From contig JAHFCS010000001.1 in assembly GCA_023249395.1 (NCBI GenBank), positions 1 through 62,970 of the forward strand: a DNA stretch of 62,970 bases, given 5' to 3'. A model generated the notes under the pieces. That model did not search any database. It was not told where the DNA came from and worked only from the letters and a program-made list of their open reading frames with translations. This DNA comes from Gemmatimonadota bacterium. GTDB lineage: Bacteria; Gemmatimonadota; Gemmatimonadetes; Gemmatimonadales; Gemmatimonadaceae. Shown piece by piece: positions 1-8,363 of the stretch (position 1 is the stretch's first letter; each line of letters begins with the position of its first letter). The position numbers and the translations under genes were made by a program.

Positions 1-260
1 TCCCAGGGAATTCGCTTCGCCCGTCTCTCAAGCTCGTGAAAGCTGCTGGCGTGAAATTCAGCCACTCGCACCACCACTCTGCTCGCTGCACGAAGATGGA
101 GGTTTGCTTCGTAAAGCCGGGTCAGATCGCCGGTGAAAATCACGCCGCCTTCGATCTGCTTCGCGCCCGTAATACCCAGCTGCTGGATCTCCTCCGCGAC
201 AATCCGCTCCAGCCCTGGAGCCGAGCTTGCGAAAATATCGAGCGGTGCGCGCTTGCGCAT
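1..260 (-). CDS. THUMP-domain class I SAM-dependent RNA methyltransferase, 5' part only
   Basis: The first 86 codons of a gene that runs off the left edge, read on the minus strand from an ATG at 260. The translation contains APGLERIVAEEI, IEGGVIFTGDL, LYEANLHLR and RRAKRIPW. These are the hallmarks of the ferredoxin-like/THUMP N-terminus of RlmL/YpsC-type 23S rRNA guanine-N2 methyltransferases; the catalytic Rossmann domain would lie outside the window. The frame is open upstream only to a TGA about 38 nt before the ATG, so the start is well bounded, with CTG the only alternative. It is divergent from recQ across 137 bp, which must hold both promoters. The family call rests on recognised motifs, not on an alignment. 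Confidence 0.8.
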   Translation of the reverse strand, partial: MRKRAPLDIFASSAPGLERIVAEEIQQLGITGAKQIEGGVIFTGDLTRLYEANLHLRAASRVVVRVAEFHASSFHELERRAKRIPW

Positions 261-397
261 TTGGCTCAGTGCGTCGTCCTCATTGAATCGAAGGGGTCAT
301 TTTCATTCCGCCCGTTTTGTGATTGGACGCTCGCGCTGAATATAGAGAACACCGGGCGATGTCACGGGGGAATGCTTCCTGCCATTGAAATCCTGAC

Positions 398-1870
398 ATG
401 GGGAAAAAGAATTCAAGAGAAGCCGCGCGCGCTATGCTTGCGGAGCGGTTCGGTCATGCAGAATTCAGACGGGGCCAGTGGGCACCCATTCAAGCCATCC
501 TCGAGGGCGGTGATGTGCTCGTCGTGATGCCGACGGGAAGCGGCAAGTCGGTGATCTACCAGCTCCCGGCGCTTCTCCTTCCTGGACTGACCATCGTCGT
601 CAGTCCACTTATCGCTCTGATGAAGGACCAGAAGGACAAGCTCACAGCGCAGGGCGTGGATGCAGTTGCAATGCATTCACACCTTTCAACTCTCGAGACC
701 CGGGAAGCGCACCGGCAAATTCAGGACGGCGAGGGAGAGCTGCTCTACCTTACGCCGGAAAGATTCAAGGACCGCGCTTTTTTCGAGCACCTCCTCAGCC
801 GCAAGGTCAGCCTGTTCGTGATCGACGAAGCCCACTGCGTCAGCCAGTGGGGACACGATTTCCGCCCCGACTATCTGTCGCTCGGCTCGATCGCGAAGCG
901 CCTCGGCCGGCCGTCAATTCTTGCGTTGACGGCGACGGCGACACAGGAAGTTCAGGACGATATCGTTCATCAGCTCGGAATGCGGAATCCGCACATTACG
1001 ATCACCGGATTTGCGCGTCCGAATCTTCGCTTCGAGGTGAAACGGACCGTCAACGACAGCATCAAGGATTCAGTCGTCGAGCAGATCCTGCGGGAGAGCC
1101 AGGGCTCCGGGGTGCTCTACGTCGCGACAGTCAAGGAAGCTGAGCGGCTATACAAAATGTTGTCCGAGCGGCATAACATCGGTCTCTACCACGGGAAACG
1201 ACCGGCCGCGGAGAGGAAGGCCGTTCAGGAAGCCTTCATGGAAGGGGAGATCAAGGCAATCATTGCCACCAACGCCTTCGGTCTCGGAATCGACAAGCAG
1301 GCCATCCGCTTCGTCATCCACTATCACTTCCCCGGATCGATCGAGTCCTATTATCAGGAGGCTGGCCGCGCCGGCCGGGACGGTCTTCCGGCGACGTGCA
1401 CAATGCTCTACCGCGTCGAGGACCGCCGGATTCAGACATACTTTCTCGGTGGACGCTACCCCGAGGTGGAGGAAGCCGCTCGAGTCGCCCTTGCCCTCGA
1501 GAAGTATCCGCTCGATCAACCCGTTGCACTGAGCGACATCTCGGAAATTACGGAGGTTCCACAGCGCAAAGCGAAGATCGTCTTCGCCCTTCTCAAGCGA
1601 CATGGCCTGGTCCGCGAACATCGCGGTGGTCGCTGGCAGCGGCTCCAGGGAAATCTCACTTCGGTGGACCTGAGCCGTGACCTCCTCGATTACGAGGAGC
1701 GACGTGCGGCCGATCAGAAGAAGCTCGGCACCATGATCCAGTTCTGCCAGACGGCCGACTGTCGCACCAAGTTCATCCTCGAGCACTTCGGCGAGGAGGT
1801 TGCTCCCGACTGGACCTGCCGGAACTGCGACGCTTGTGACGCTCGGATGGAGTGGGTGAAGCTCGCTTAG
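398..1870 (+). CDS. recQ: RecQ-family ATP-dependent DNA helicase
   Basis: A 490-residue 3'-5' DNA helicase for recombination and replication-fork repair. Visible motifs are Walker A MPTGSGKS (about 44-51), DEAH followed by CVSQWGHDFRP (about 143-156, the RecQ aromatic-rich loop), TATAT motif III, and motifs V/VI as ATNAFGLGIDK and QEAGRAGRDG. A RQC zinc-binding region near the C-terminus supplies cysteines in CQTADC and CRNCDAC. The protein stops after the zinc site, so the C-terminal HRDC domain of E. coli RecQ (about 610 aa) is absent; such short RecQ proteins are common outside Proteobacteria. No strong Shine-Dalgarno precedes the ATG; a second ATG at codon 13 is possible. Confidence 0.95.
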   Translation: MGKKNSREAARAMLAERFGHAEFRRGQWAPIQAILEGGDVLVVMPTGSGKSVIYQLPALLLPGLTIVVSPLIALMKDQKDKLTAQGVDAVAMHSHLSTLETREAHRQIQDGEGELLYLTPERFKDRAFFEHLLSRKVSLFVIDEAHCVSQWGHDFRPDYLSLGSIAKRLGRPSILALTATATQEVQDDIVHQLGMRNPHITITGFARPNLRFEVKRTVNDSIKDSVVEQILRESQGSGVLYVATVKEAERLYKMLSERHNIGLYHGKRPAAERKAVQEAFMEGEIKAIIATNAFGLGIDKQAIRFVIHYHFPGSIESYYQEAGRAGRDGLPATCTMLYRVEDRRIQTYFLGGRYPEVEEAARVALALEKYPLDQPVALSDISEITEVPQRKAKIVFALLKRHGLVREHRGGRWQRLQGNLTSVDLSRDLLDYEERRAADQKKLGTMIQFCQTADCRTKFILEHFGEEVAPDWTCRNCDACDARMEWVKLA

Positions 1871-1900
1871 CTCACGCCTGACCCTCGCTCGTCAGGTGAG
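1871..1900. terminator. Stem-loop between convergent recQ and osmC
   Basis: An inverted repeat pairs CTCA-CG-CCTGAC (1871-1882) with GTCAGG-TGAG (1891-1900); a CG bulge interrupts the left arm and the loop is CCTCGCTC. It begins directly after the recQ stop and overlaps the last codons of osmC, which is the usual place for a bidirectional terminator. There is no T-tract on either side, so Rho-independent function is uncertain. Confidence 0.4.
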
Positions 1901-2320
1901 CCGCGCATCGAGCTGAAGCTGCAAATTCCCCGCAAATGCCTTCGAGACCGGACATCCTGTCAAAGTGGCCTGCGCGATTTCTTGGAATTTTGCGTCATCG
2001 ATATTCGAAACCGATGCGCGGACATTAAGCTTCATCGTCGTGATCTGGAATCCGTCGCCCACCTTGGCGACAGTGCAGGCGGCCGTCGTCTCGATTCGCG
2101 CCGGCGGCGTTCCATTTTTCTCCAACCCCCCGCTCAGGGCCATGCTGTAGCACGCGGCCTCGGCTGCTGCGAGGAGCTCCTCTGGATTCGATCCGCGTCC
2201 TTCCCCGAAGCGCGAGTCGAAGTTGTACGCCCCATGAACAGTTCCACCTTCGGCGTCGTAACTTCCCTTTCCGTCCTTGAGTCCACCTACCCATGCTGCG
2301 CTGGCCTTTCTTGTCGGCAT
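1892..2320 (-). CDS. osmC: OsmC/Ohr-family peroxiredoxin
   Basis: A 142-residue protein of the OsmC family, thiol peroxidases that reduce organic hydroperoxides in the cytoplasm. The two active-site cysteines are visible at Cys57 (AAACYSMAL) and Cys123 (TGCPVSKAF). The N-terminal half carries the family's GSNPEELL loop and the catalytic-site Arg region (SRFGEGRGSNP). The length matches E. coli OsmC (143 aa), and the sequence fits the OsmC subgroup better than Ohr. It is convergent with recQ and separated by about 40 bp from the ABC permease gene on the same strand. Confidence 0.9.
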   Translation of the reverse strand: MPTRKASAAWVGGLKDGKGSYDAEGGTVHGAYNFDSRFGEGRGSNPEELLAAAEAACYSMALSGGLEKNGTPPARIETTAACTVAKVGDGFQITTMKLNVRASVSNIDDAKFQEIAQATLTGCPVSKAFAGNLQLQLDARLT

Positions 2321-2359
2321 ACCGAGTCTCCCTGGTGGATTGCGGGCGAAAACCGGTTC

Positions 2360-3487
2360 CTAGGTGACGGTCTTCGAGAATCGCTTTACACTCACGACGA
2401 TCAACGCCGTCGCGAAGCCGATGAGAATGAGAGTTTCATGCCAGAGAGCGTTGATCCCGACGCCCTTGAGCAGTATTCCCCTCAGAATCTTCAGGTAATA
2501 GGTCAGCGGGAGCGCATAGGAGATCCACTGCGCCACACGCGGCATCGCATCCAGCGGAAACATGAACCCCGAAAGCAAAATATTGGGCAACAGAAAGAAG
2601 ACGCTCAGTTGCATCGCCTGGAGCTGCGTTTCCACGAGCGTCGAGACGAGAAGTCCCGCCCCGAGGTTCGCCACGATGAAACCCAACGACAGCACGTAAA
2701 GGAGCAGCACGCTTCCGCGAATGGGAACGTTGAAGAGCACGCGGCCGAGAATGAGGATGGATGTCATCTGGATGTAACCCACCGCGACGAACGGGAGCAG
2801 CTTGCCGAGCATGATGTCCGTCTTGCTGACGGGAGTCACGACGAGTTGCTCGAAGGTGCCACGCTCTCGCTCACGGGCGATTGCGATGCTCGTCACCAGG
2901 AGGAGCGTAATGCTGAGAAGCACGCCAATTAACCCCGGAACGATGTAGACAGAGCTCCGGAGCGCCGGGTTATACCAGGGCCGCACTCGCACTTCGACTG
3001 GTGGAGAGCGCGTGGAGCGGGGATCCAGGATCGCGTTTACGCGGACGGACGCTGCCAGGGCCGCGCCGCTGATCGCTGCCGACGACGCGAGAGGATCCGC
3101 GGCCTCCACTATGACCTGCGCGTAGGCTGTTCGATGCCTCTTGAGATCACGCTGGAAATCCGGTGGAATGACGATTGCCGCACGGGCGCGCCCCGACTCG
3201 ATCCAGTCACGCACTTCGTCGCGCGAGTGCGCCTGTCCCGCGATCCGGAAGTTCTGCGTCTGCTCCATCACGGAGATGAGGCTTCTGCTGTCCGAGCTCC
3301 TTGATTCGTCGAGCACGACGGTCGGCAGGTTCCGAACTTCGGTGCGTATTGCATAGCCGAAGAGAGTGAGCTGGATGACGGGGATACCGATGAGCAACGC
3401 GAAGGTCAGGCGGTCTCGCCGCATCTGGATGAATTCCTTGCGGAGCATCGGCCAGAGGAGGCTCCGGCGCCAGCTCGAGGGGGTCAT
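2360..3487 (-). CDS. ABC-2 type transporter permease
   Basis: A 375-residue inner-membrane permease. One N-terminal membrane segment (about 25-45) is followed by a large periplasmic loop of about 120-150 residues and five C-terminal membrane segments from about residue 180, the YhhJ/YbhR/YbhS ABC-2 architecture. IARERERGTFEQLVVTPVS is the typical cytosolic motif of these permeases. Translation from ATG 3487 overlaps the ATPase stop by four bases (ATGA), so I reject a longer upstream reading that lacks homology. With the ATPase and membrane fusion protein it should form a tripartite exporter using an outer-membrane channel encoded elsewhere. Substrate unknown; drugs or hydrophobic toxins are usual. 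Confidence 0.9.
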   Translation of the reverse strand: MTPSSWRRSLLWPMLRKEFIQMRRDRLTFALLIGIPVIQLTLFGYAIRTEVRNLPTVVLDESRSSDSRSLISVMEQTQNFRIAGQAHSRDEVRDWIESGRARAAIVIPPDFQRDLKRHRTAYAQVIVEAADPLASSAAISGAALAASVRVNAILDPRSTRSPPVEVRVRPWYNPALRSSVYIVPGLIGVLLSITLLLVTSIAIARERERGTFEQLVVTPVSKTDIMLGKLLPFVAVGYIQMTSILILGRVLFNVPIRGSVLLLYVLSLGFIVANLGAGLLVSTLVETQLQAMQLSVFFLLPNILLSGFMFPLDAMPRVAQWISYALPLTYYLKILRGILLKGVGINALWHETLILIGFATALIVVSVKRFSKTVT

Positions 3488-4272
3488 GCAGTGACACCTT
3501 CGTCGCGGCGCTGGAGCTCGATGAACACTTCTTCGATCGTCGGCTGGCCGAACTGTTTCGTCACCTCTTCGCTCGTTCCGATCGCGATGAGATGTCCGCG
3601 CGAAAGAAACGCGATTCGCTGGCATCGCGCTGCCTCGTCCATGTAATGAGTCGTCACCAGGATCGTCGTGCCGCCACTGGCCAGCTCGTAAACCATGTCC
3701 CAGAAGCGGCGACGCGCTGCGGGGTCTACTCCGGCAGTAGGCTCGTCGAGAAACAGAATCGCCGGGTGATGCGCGATTGCGCAGGCGAGCGAAATCCGCT
3801 GCTTCCAGCCGCCACTGAGCGTTCCCACCAGTTGTCCACTCCACGGCCGCAATCCCTGCGTGTCCAGCAGCTCATCCATCCGCTTGCGCTTCTTGTCACC
3901 TCCGAGCCCATACAGCGACGAGTAGAAATCGAGGTTCTCGAAGACCGTCATGTCATCGTACATGCCGAATCGCTGTGACATGTAACCGATGTTCCGGCGA
4001 ATTTCCTCACCCTGTGTCTTCACGTCGAATCCGGCGACCGTGGCGGCACCCGACGTCGGTTTGAGGAGGCCGCAAAGCATTCTGATCGTCGTTGTTTTCC
4101 CGGACCCGTTCGGTCCCAGCATTCCGAAGACTTCTCCGCGCCCGATGTCGAAAGTCAGCCCATCGACTGCCGTGATGGAACCGAAGACCTTTGTGAGCTT
4201 TTCGGTGTGAACCGCTGCGGAGGCCGACTCCGGTTGCTCCAGAGGCCTGTCGCTCACCGTTCCGGCGGTCAC
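3484..4272 (-). CDS. ABC transporter ATP-binding protein (ABC-2 exporter type)
   Basis: A 262-residue nucleotide-binding subunit. Walker A is GPNGSGKT (53-60), the Q-loop MSQRFGMY (about 98-105), signature LSGGWKQR (152-159), Walker B ILFLDEPTAGVDP (about 172-184) and the switch histidine TTHYMDE. The single-domain form and the MSQRFGMYDDMTV segment resemble the ATPases of YhiH/YbhF-type exporters. The C-terminal tail (PTIEEVFIELQ) is typical of ABC-2 ATPases. Four-base ATGA overlaps join it to the permease downstream and the HlyD-like gene upstream, so the three proteins are translationally coupled. Confidence 0.95.
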   Translation of the reverse strand: MTAGTVSDRPLEQPESASAAVHTEKLTKVFGSITAVDGLTFDIGRGEVFGMLGPNGSGKTTTIRMLCGLLKPTSGAATVAGFDVKTQGEEIRRNIGYMSQRFGMYDDMTVFENLDFYSSLYGLGGDKKRKRMDELLDTQGLRPWSGQLVGTLSGGWKQRISLACAIAHHPAILFLDEPTAGVDPAARRRFWDMVYELASGGTTILVTTHYMDEAARCQRIAFLSRGHLIAIGTSEEVTKQFGQPTIEEVFIELQRRDEGVTA

Positions 4273-5234
4273 TTGCGCGACGCTTTCTTTGGAATGGTCA
4301 CCGTAACGGGGAGACCCGGCTTCAGCGCGCCTGTTGAATCCGCGAACTCGATCTTCACTCCAAAGGTGAGATCCGCGCGCTCATCCTCGGTGAGAGCAAC
4401 ACGTGGCGTGAACTCCGCTTTGGAATTCACAGCCACGACGCGACCGATGAAGCTCCGGTCAGGAAGACCATCGAGGACAGCACGCGCGACACTGCCCAGC
4501 TCGATGTTGGGGATCTCCTTGGCATTCACGTATACCCTTACCCAGGGGCGGCGAACCTCGCCAAGCGTGACAGCCGACTGGCCCGCGATCACGATCTCAC
4601 CCGGCTGTGCGTTCCGGCTCAACACAACTCCAGCGACTGGCGCGGTGAGCGTTAGATCACCGACAATAGCCTTCACGGCGGAGAGACTCGCCTGCGCGCC
4701 GGCAACCTGCGCTCTCGCCGCGGCGATGCGCTCCGGCCGGTTGCCCTGCTGCAGCAAGACAAGGGATTGTCGCGCTGCGTCGCGGCGTGCCACCGCCTGT
4801 TTGGCCGCTGCCTCCGCGGCATCGCGCTGCTGCAACGGAATTGTGCCTGTCTGCGCAAGCCGCCTCGCCCGCTCCGCATCGACTGCCGTGCGTGTGACTT
4901 CCGATTCGGCAGCCCGCAGCTCTGCGGCCGCCCGGTTGATCTCCGCCGCACGTGCCCCGTTCTCCGCCTCACTCAATCCGGCACGCGATACATCGACCTG
5001 CGCCTGACGTTCCGCGATCTCGGGCTGCGAGCCCGGCTGGGCCAGAACTGCGAGAACATCCCCGGCCCGTACGCTGTCTCCATCGTCAACCAGCATTCGA
5101 ACCACGCGACCGGTCACAATGGGCGCGACATCGATCTCCACGACTTCGAGCGTGCCCGTGGCAGTGACCGAATTGCCGTCTCCACGACTGCAGCCGGAAA
5201 GAAGAAGGAAGGTCAGCCAGAAGACGCGATTCAT
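4269..5234 (-). CDS. HlyD-family membrane fusion lipoprotein
   Basis: A 321-residue periplasmic adaptor. The N-terminus is a lipoprotein signal with lipobox LLLSGC (Cys15). A biotinyl-lipoyl half-motif follows (VVEIDVAPIVTGRVVRMLVDDGDSVRAGDVLA), then an alpha-helical hairpin of about 90 residues rich in Ala, Arg and Glu (about 80-170), the second lipoyl half (LTAPVAGVVLSRNAQPGEIV) and a beta-barrel domain. This is the order seen in YbhG/EmrA/MacA-type adaptors. It is the first gene of the efflux operon, so the promoter lies in the 29 bp between it and the divergent sufE, or overlaps sufE. Confidence 0.9.
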   Translation of the reverse strand: MNRVFWLTFLLLSGCSRGDGNSVTATGTLEVVEIDVAPIVTGRVVRMLVDDGDSVRAGDVLAVLAQPGSQPEIAERQAQVDVSRAGLSEAENGARAAEINRAAAELRAAESEVTRTAVDAERARRLAQTGTIPLQQRDAAEAAAKQAVARRDAARQSLVLLQQGNRPERIAAARAQVAGAQASLSAVKAIVGDLTLTAPVAGVVLSRNAQPGEIVIAGQSAVTLGEVRRPWVRVYVNAKEIPNIELGSVARAVLDGLPDRSFIGRVVAVNSKAEFTPRVALTEDERADLTFGVKIEFADSTGALKPGLPVTVTIPKKASRK

Positions 5235-5263
5235 GAGTTACCTTTCACGGGGTGCAGGAAGCA

Positions 5264-5710
5264 ATGGCGTCACCCATACCTCCGTCGATTGACCGTGTTC
5301 TTCGCCTTTTCCGCTCCATGGGGCGCGAGGAGAAGATGCAGGCGCTGGTGCAATATTCCAAGAAGCTCGAGCCATTCCCCGAACGATTCAACAACCTCGA
5401 CCGCACGAAGTTCAATATCCCGGAGTGCCAGACGCGCGTTGACATCGTCCCCGAGCTGAAGGACGGAAAGATGCACTTCTACGCTGACCTGAATCTTCGG
5501 CAGTCCCCGACGATTGCCGCTGTGCTGGCGATCGTGTTCGCGGCAGTCAACGATCAGCCGCCCGAGACAACGCTTGCGATACCGCCGGATTTCATTCGCA
5601 CGCTGATGGAAAGCATCGGGCTGGGAGCTCGCGAGCCAGGCCTCAACGCAATAATATCCCGCCTCAAGCGCTACGCACTGGAAGCCCAGATGACTCAAAG
5701 GGGGAGCTGA
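5264..5710 (+). CDS. sufE: SufE-family cysteine desulfuration protein
   Basis: SufE accepts persulfide sulfur from the cysteine desulfurase SufS and hands it to the Suf Fe-S scaffold. The motif NIPECQTRVD contains the sulfur-accepting cysteine (Cys55 from the ATG at 5264), and the N-terminal helix PPSIDRVLRLFRSM and C-terminal helices fit the family length of about 140 residues. An in-frame GTG at 5252 would add four residues; I prefer the ATG because homologues begin about here, but neither start has ideal ribosome-binding spacing. No other suf genes are in the window. The stop overlaps the next gene's start (TGATG). Confidence 0.85.
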   Translation: MASPIPPSIDRVLRLFRSMGREEKMQALVQYSKKLEPFPERFNNLDRTKFNIPECQTRVDIVPELKDGKMHFYADLNLRQSPTIAAVLAIVFAAVNDQPPETTLAIPPDFIRTLMESIGLGAREPGLNAIISRLKRYALEAQMTQRGS

Positions 5711-6147
5711 TGCCCGAATCGCCTCAGACATACAAGTCGCACCGTCGTCTCATTCCCATATATCACTACTTCGTAACGCCGGTTCTCGTTCTGAATGTCT
5801 TCGTCGAGCTGCTTCGGCTCAACAAGTACAGAACGCCATACCATGTCTGGCTTGTCGTCTTCGCGATTGCGCTCGTGATCCTGCCCTTTACCGTGCGATC
5901 CATGGTCACCCGGGTTCAGGATCGGGTAATCCGCCTCGAGGAGAGGGCGCGACTCGGCGCGTTGTTGCCTCCGGACATGCGCGGTCGTGTGAATGAGCTC
6001 ACCACGAGTCAGCTGGTCGGCCTGCGATTCGCATCCGACGAGGAGGTAACGGATCTTGCGCGTCGCTGCCTTGCCGGCGAGCTGACGAGAGGCGACCAGG
6101 TCAAGAGGGAAGTGAAGACGTGGCGCCCTGATTATCTGCGTGCCTAG
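5710..6147 (+). CDS. DUF6526-like two-helix membrane protein
   Basis: A 145-residue protein with two membrane helices (about 20-38 and 45-65, separated by RLNKYRTPYH) followed by a cytoplasmic alpha-helical domain (VQDRVIRLEERARL, DEEVTDLARRCLAGELTRGDQVKREVKTWRPDY). The pattern matches my recollection of the DUF6526 family, which has no assigned function. It shares one base with the sufE stop (TGATG), so it is probably co-translated with sufE. Its final codons overlap the convergent yjbQ stop by four bases. Confidence 0.7.
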   Translation: MPESPQTYKSHRRLIPIYHYFVTPVLVLNVFVELLRLNKYRTPYHVWLVVFAIALVILPFTVRSMVTRVQDRVIRLEERARLGALLPPDMRGRVNELTTSQLVGLRFASDEEVTDLARRCLAGELTRGDQVKREVKTWRPDYLRA

Positions 6148-6566
6148 TCTCCCATCGCCTTGATGATGACTCGCTTCGCGCGCTGCCCATCCCATTCGCC
6201 GTAGAACACACGCTGCCAGGGACCAAAGTCGAGGCGTCCCTTCGTCACCGGTACCATCACTTCGTGCCCGATCGTAAGTGACCTGAGATGGGCCGCGGCA
6301 TTGTCCTCTCCGGTGCCGCTGTTGTGCCGGTAATCGTCGGGTGACCAGGGAGCGACTCTCGTCTCGAGCCAATCGAGAATGTCCTTCCACAGGCCCGGCT
6401 CGTGATCGTTCACGAAGACGGAGGCAGAGATATGCATCGCCGACACCAGGACGAAGCCTTCGGTGATTCCCGCGGCTGCGCGACAGGACTCCACATCGTC
6501 GGTGATGTCGATGATCTCCTGCCGCTTCTTCGTCGTGAAGGTAAGGTAGGAGGTGTGCGTCTTCAC
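6144..6566 (-). CDS. yjbQ: YjbQ-family protein (UPF0047, secondary thiamine-phosphate synthase-like)
   Basis: A 140-residue protein of the YjbQ/UPF0047 family, a small beta-rich trimer; the E. coli member was reported to have weak thiamine-phosphate synthase activity. Visible signatures are HISASVFVNDHE, the HNSGTGEDNAAAHLRSLTIGHE metal-site region, and FGPWQRVFYGEWDGQR near the C-terminus. I start at GTG 6566, one base after the stop of the upstream gene, because the family begins about ten residues before the first beta strand; a longer in-frame upstream extension has no family resemblance. Probably co-transcribed with the 167-residue gene upstream. Confidence 0.88.
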   Translation of the reverse strand: MKTHTSYLTFTTKKRQEIIDITDDVESCRAAAGITEGFVLVSAMHISASVFVNDHEPGLWKDILDWLETRVAPWSPDDYRHNSGTGEDNAAAHLRSLTIGHEVMVPVTKGRLDFGPWQRVFYGEWDGQRAKRVIIKAMGD

Positions 6567-6567
6567 A

Positions 6568-7071
6568 TCAGCCGGCTCGCGTTGCGAGAAGGGATCCGTG
6601 CCACGAGTCGGCCGCCCGCGATGTGAATCGCGATCGCCATTCACCAAGCGTCGTGACCGATGGATCGAACACCTCGGTGTCGCCATCGACATCGCCCGCC
6701 GCCGCAAGCTTAGTGAACTCGTCACGTGAAACCGAACGGATTCCTCCATCCTTTCCACGGAAGAAGATGAGTCCGCTGGTAATGATCGCAGCATGGATCT
6801 CTTTCTCGAATGACTTGAGCGTTCGGAAAAGTCCGTCGATCGAGCAGCCCGAAGCTCCCGCACGCTCCTGATCCACGGCAATCGTCAGGAAATGATCATC
6901 CCGCCAGTCGCGGGCTGCGCTCAACGGTACTTCATGTGCCTTCCAGTCGCGAAGGTAGTTGTCGACTTCGTCGAGGAGTTTCGACTTCTCGCTACCATCG
7001 AGCTCTCGGTCCACACCATAGACCCAAACGCGGGCACTATCGGGGAGCTGGTCAAACGGCGTCAGCATCAT
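6568..7071 (-). CDS. Conserved protein of unknown function (family often labelled 'ABC transporter ATPase' in Bacteroidetes)
   Basis: A 167-residue soluble protein. Segments LPDSARVWVYGVDREL, HFLTIAVDQERAGASGCSIDGLFR and SWHGSLL match, from memory, a conserved small protein of Bacteroidetes and Gemmatimonadota that databases often label 'ABC transporter ATPase'. No Walker A, signature or Walker B motif is present, so that label is almost certainly wrong. The Cys in ASGCSID is the most striking conserved-looking residue. Neither signal peptide nor membrane helix is visible. It lies one base upstream of yjbQ. Confidence 0.75.
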   Translation of the reverse strand: MMLTPFDQLPDSARVWVYGVDRELDGSEKSKLLDEVDNYLRDWKAHEVPLSAARDWRDDHFLTIAVDQERAGASGCSIDGLFRTLKSFEKEIHAAIITSGLIFFRGKDGGIRSVSRDEFTKLAAAGDVDGDTEVFDPSVTTLGEWRSRFTSRAADSWHGSLLATRAG

Positions 7072-7117
7072 GTCTCAATCTACCAGTTACTTGAACATCA
7101 ATGGATGGTCGCTGGAT

Positions 7118-7777
7118 TCATGCCGGTTTCCGAGGCCTTGGTCCCTTGAATGTGCCCGCTGGCAGCTCCAGAACTCGCCACATGTACCATGACCCAATCG
7201 TGCGATAGGGCGCCCACTTTGCACCGATATCGAGAACCTTCTGCGGCTTGGGCAGCTTCCGCATTCGATAGGCGATCTGCATTCCCTTCTGCACGCCGAG
7301 ATCGAGATCGGGAAGGACATCAGGCCTTCCAAGGCGGAACATGAGGAACATCTGCGCACTCCACCTGCCGATCCCCTTCACCTGCGTGAGAGCGTCGATT
7401 ATCTCCTGGTCTTCGAGATCGTGCAACGACTCGATCGGGAGCGACCCGTTGAGCGTGTGCTCCGCGAGATTTCTCAGGTATCGCGCTTTCTGATTGGAAA
7501 GTCCCGCCCCGCGCAGAACTTCGTGCTCGGCCGCCGCGATCTGCGGAGGTAGCGGCGCTTCAGCATCGAACAGCGCTATGACCCGGCCGTGAATCGTGGC
7601 CGCGGCCTTCCCCGACAACTGCTGGTACACAATGGACCGAACCAGTGCATCGAAGTGAGTACCTCCGCTCCGAAGCTCGATAGTGCGCGGGCCGACCTTG
7701 TCGATGACCTCGGCGAGAACCGGATCGACACGCGTCAGATGCGGCAACGCCTTGCGAAAATTCAAAGATCCGCGCAC
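7118..7777 (-). CDS. DNA-3-methyladenine glycosylase II (AlkA-like, HhH-GPD)
   Basis: A 219-residue base-excision repair glycosylase that removes alkylated purines. The HhH motif LTQVKGIGRWSAQMFL is followed by the GPD-type loop LGRPDVLPDLDLGVQKG, which carries the catalytic aspartate (second Asp of LPDLDLG). The compact size fits single-domain AlkA-like enzymes rather than E. coli AlkA (282 aa) with its extra N-terminal domain. The GTG start at 7777 is supported by GGGAGGTAGTCTG just upstream, a strong Shine-Dalgarno at good spacing. It sits four bases downstream of a putative lipoprotein gene on the same strand. Confidence 0.88.
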   Translation of the reverse strand: MRGSLNFRKALPHLTRVDPVLAEVIDKVGPRTIELRSGGTHFDALVRSIVYQQLSGKAAATIHGRVIALFDAEAPLPPQIAAAEHEVLRGAGLSNQKARYLRNLAEHTLNGSLPIESLHDLEDQEIIDALTQVKGIGRWSAQMFLMFRLGRPDVLPDLDLGVQKGMQIAYRMRKLPKPQKVLDIGAKWAPYRTIGSWYMWRVLELPAGTFKGPRPRKPA

Positions 7778-7781
7778 CAGA

Positions 7782-8246
7782 CTACCTCCCTGTCCTGATG
7801 AATGTCATTGTGTCGAAGCTCGCTCCTACAACAAAGGCTCCCCGCATTCGATCCGGCTCAACGAGTGCCCCCTCGAATCTTCCAGCGCCAAGCAGCTCCA
7901 ACGCGATCTGTCCTACCGTGTTTCGCCCGATGAGATGCCCGGAGGCCTCACAGGGAGTGCTCGGCAGGCATCCTCCGGCGCCCCCGTCCCCCTTTGCTGA
8001 CCATCCGCCCGAAACAATGCCTTCCGGCTCCTGGATGAGTGTCATCTTGAAATCCGATAGCGCAAAGAGATGTGCACTGGACGCCCAGACCCCGGCCAGA
8101 CTCGTCGCGGCAGGGGACGTCGGTTCGGCCGCACACGCAGACACAAGCAGTGCGACGACGACAGCGGCCGATCGATGCCATCTACAATGGATTGACGCTA
8201 CGCGGATGCTCAACTCCTTTGCTCCTTTTGCGGCAGATGTTTCCAT
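7782..8246 (-). CDS. Putative lipoprotein of unknown function
   Basis: About 154 residues. A hydrophobic stretch SAAVVVALLVSACAAEP looks like a lipoprotein signal with Cys as the +1 residue, so the mature protein is probably about 120 residues on the periplasmic side. The rest is a small beta-rich domain (LAGVWASS, FKMTLIQEP, GGAGGCLPSTPCEASGHLIG, MRGAFV, MTFIRTG) with two further cysteines that could form a disulfide. I do not recognise the family, although the repeating 'W...M.L.Q....V.G' pattern recalls small lipocalin-like sensors. Start uncertain: ATG 8246 gives a long n-region, and ATG 8300 is also in frame. Confidence 0.6.
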   Translation of the reverse strand: METSAAKGAKELSIRVASIHCRWHRSAAVVVALLVSACAAEPTSPAATSLAGVWASSAHLFALSDFKMTLIQEPEGIVSGGWSAKGDGGAGGCLPSTPCEASGHLIGRNTVGQIALELLGAGRFEGALVEPDRMRGAFVVGASFDTMTFIRTGR

Positions 8247-8363
8247 TTCTGGAACGATCGTCGAGTGCGGGTATATTACTATCCTTCCGCGACCAACCAC
8301 GAATCACGCTTGCCCACCGACTCGGTCGGAGGGCTCATTGTGCTTACTAGTCGGAGTTCATTG

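Noticed and set aside
36..527. 163-codon plus-strand frame at the left edge
   Set aside because: It overlaps recQ and runs antisense to the THUMP methyltransferase; the translation has no family resemblance.
1982..2932. 316-codon plus-strand frame over osmC and the permease
   Set aside because: It covers two well-supported genes on the opposite strand and has no recognisable domain.
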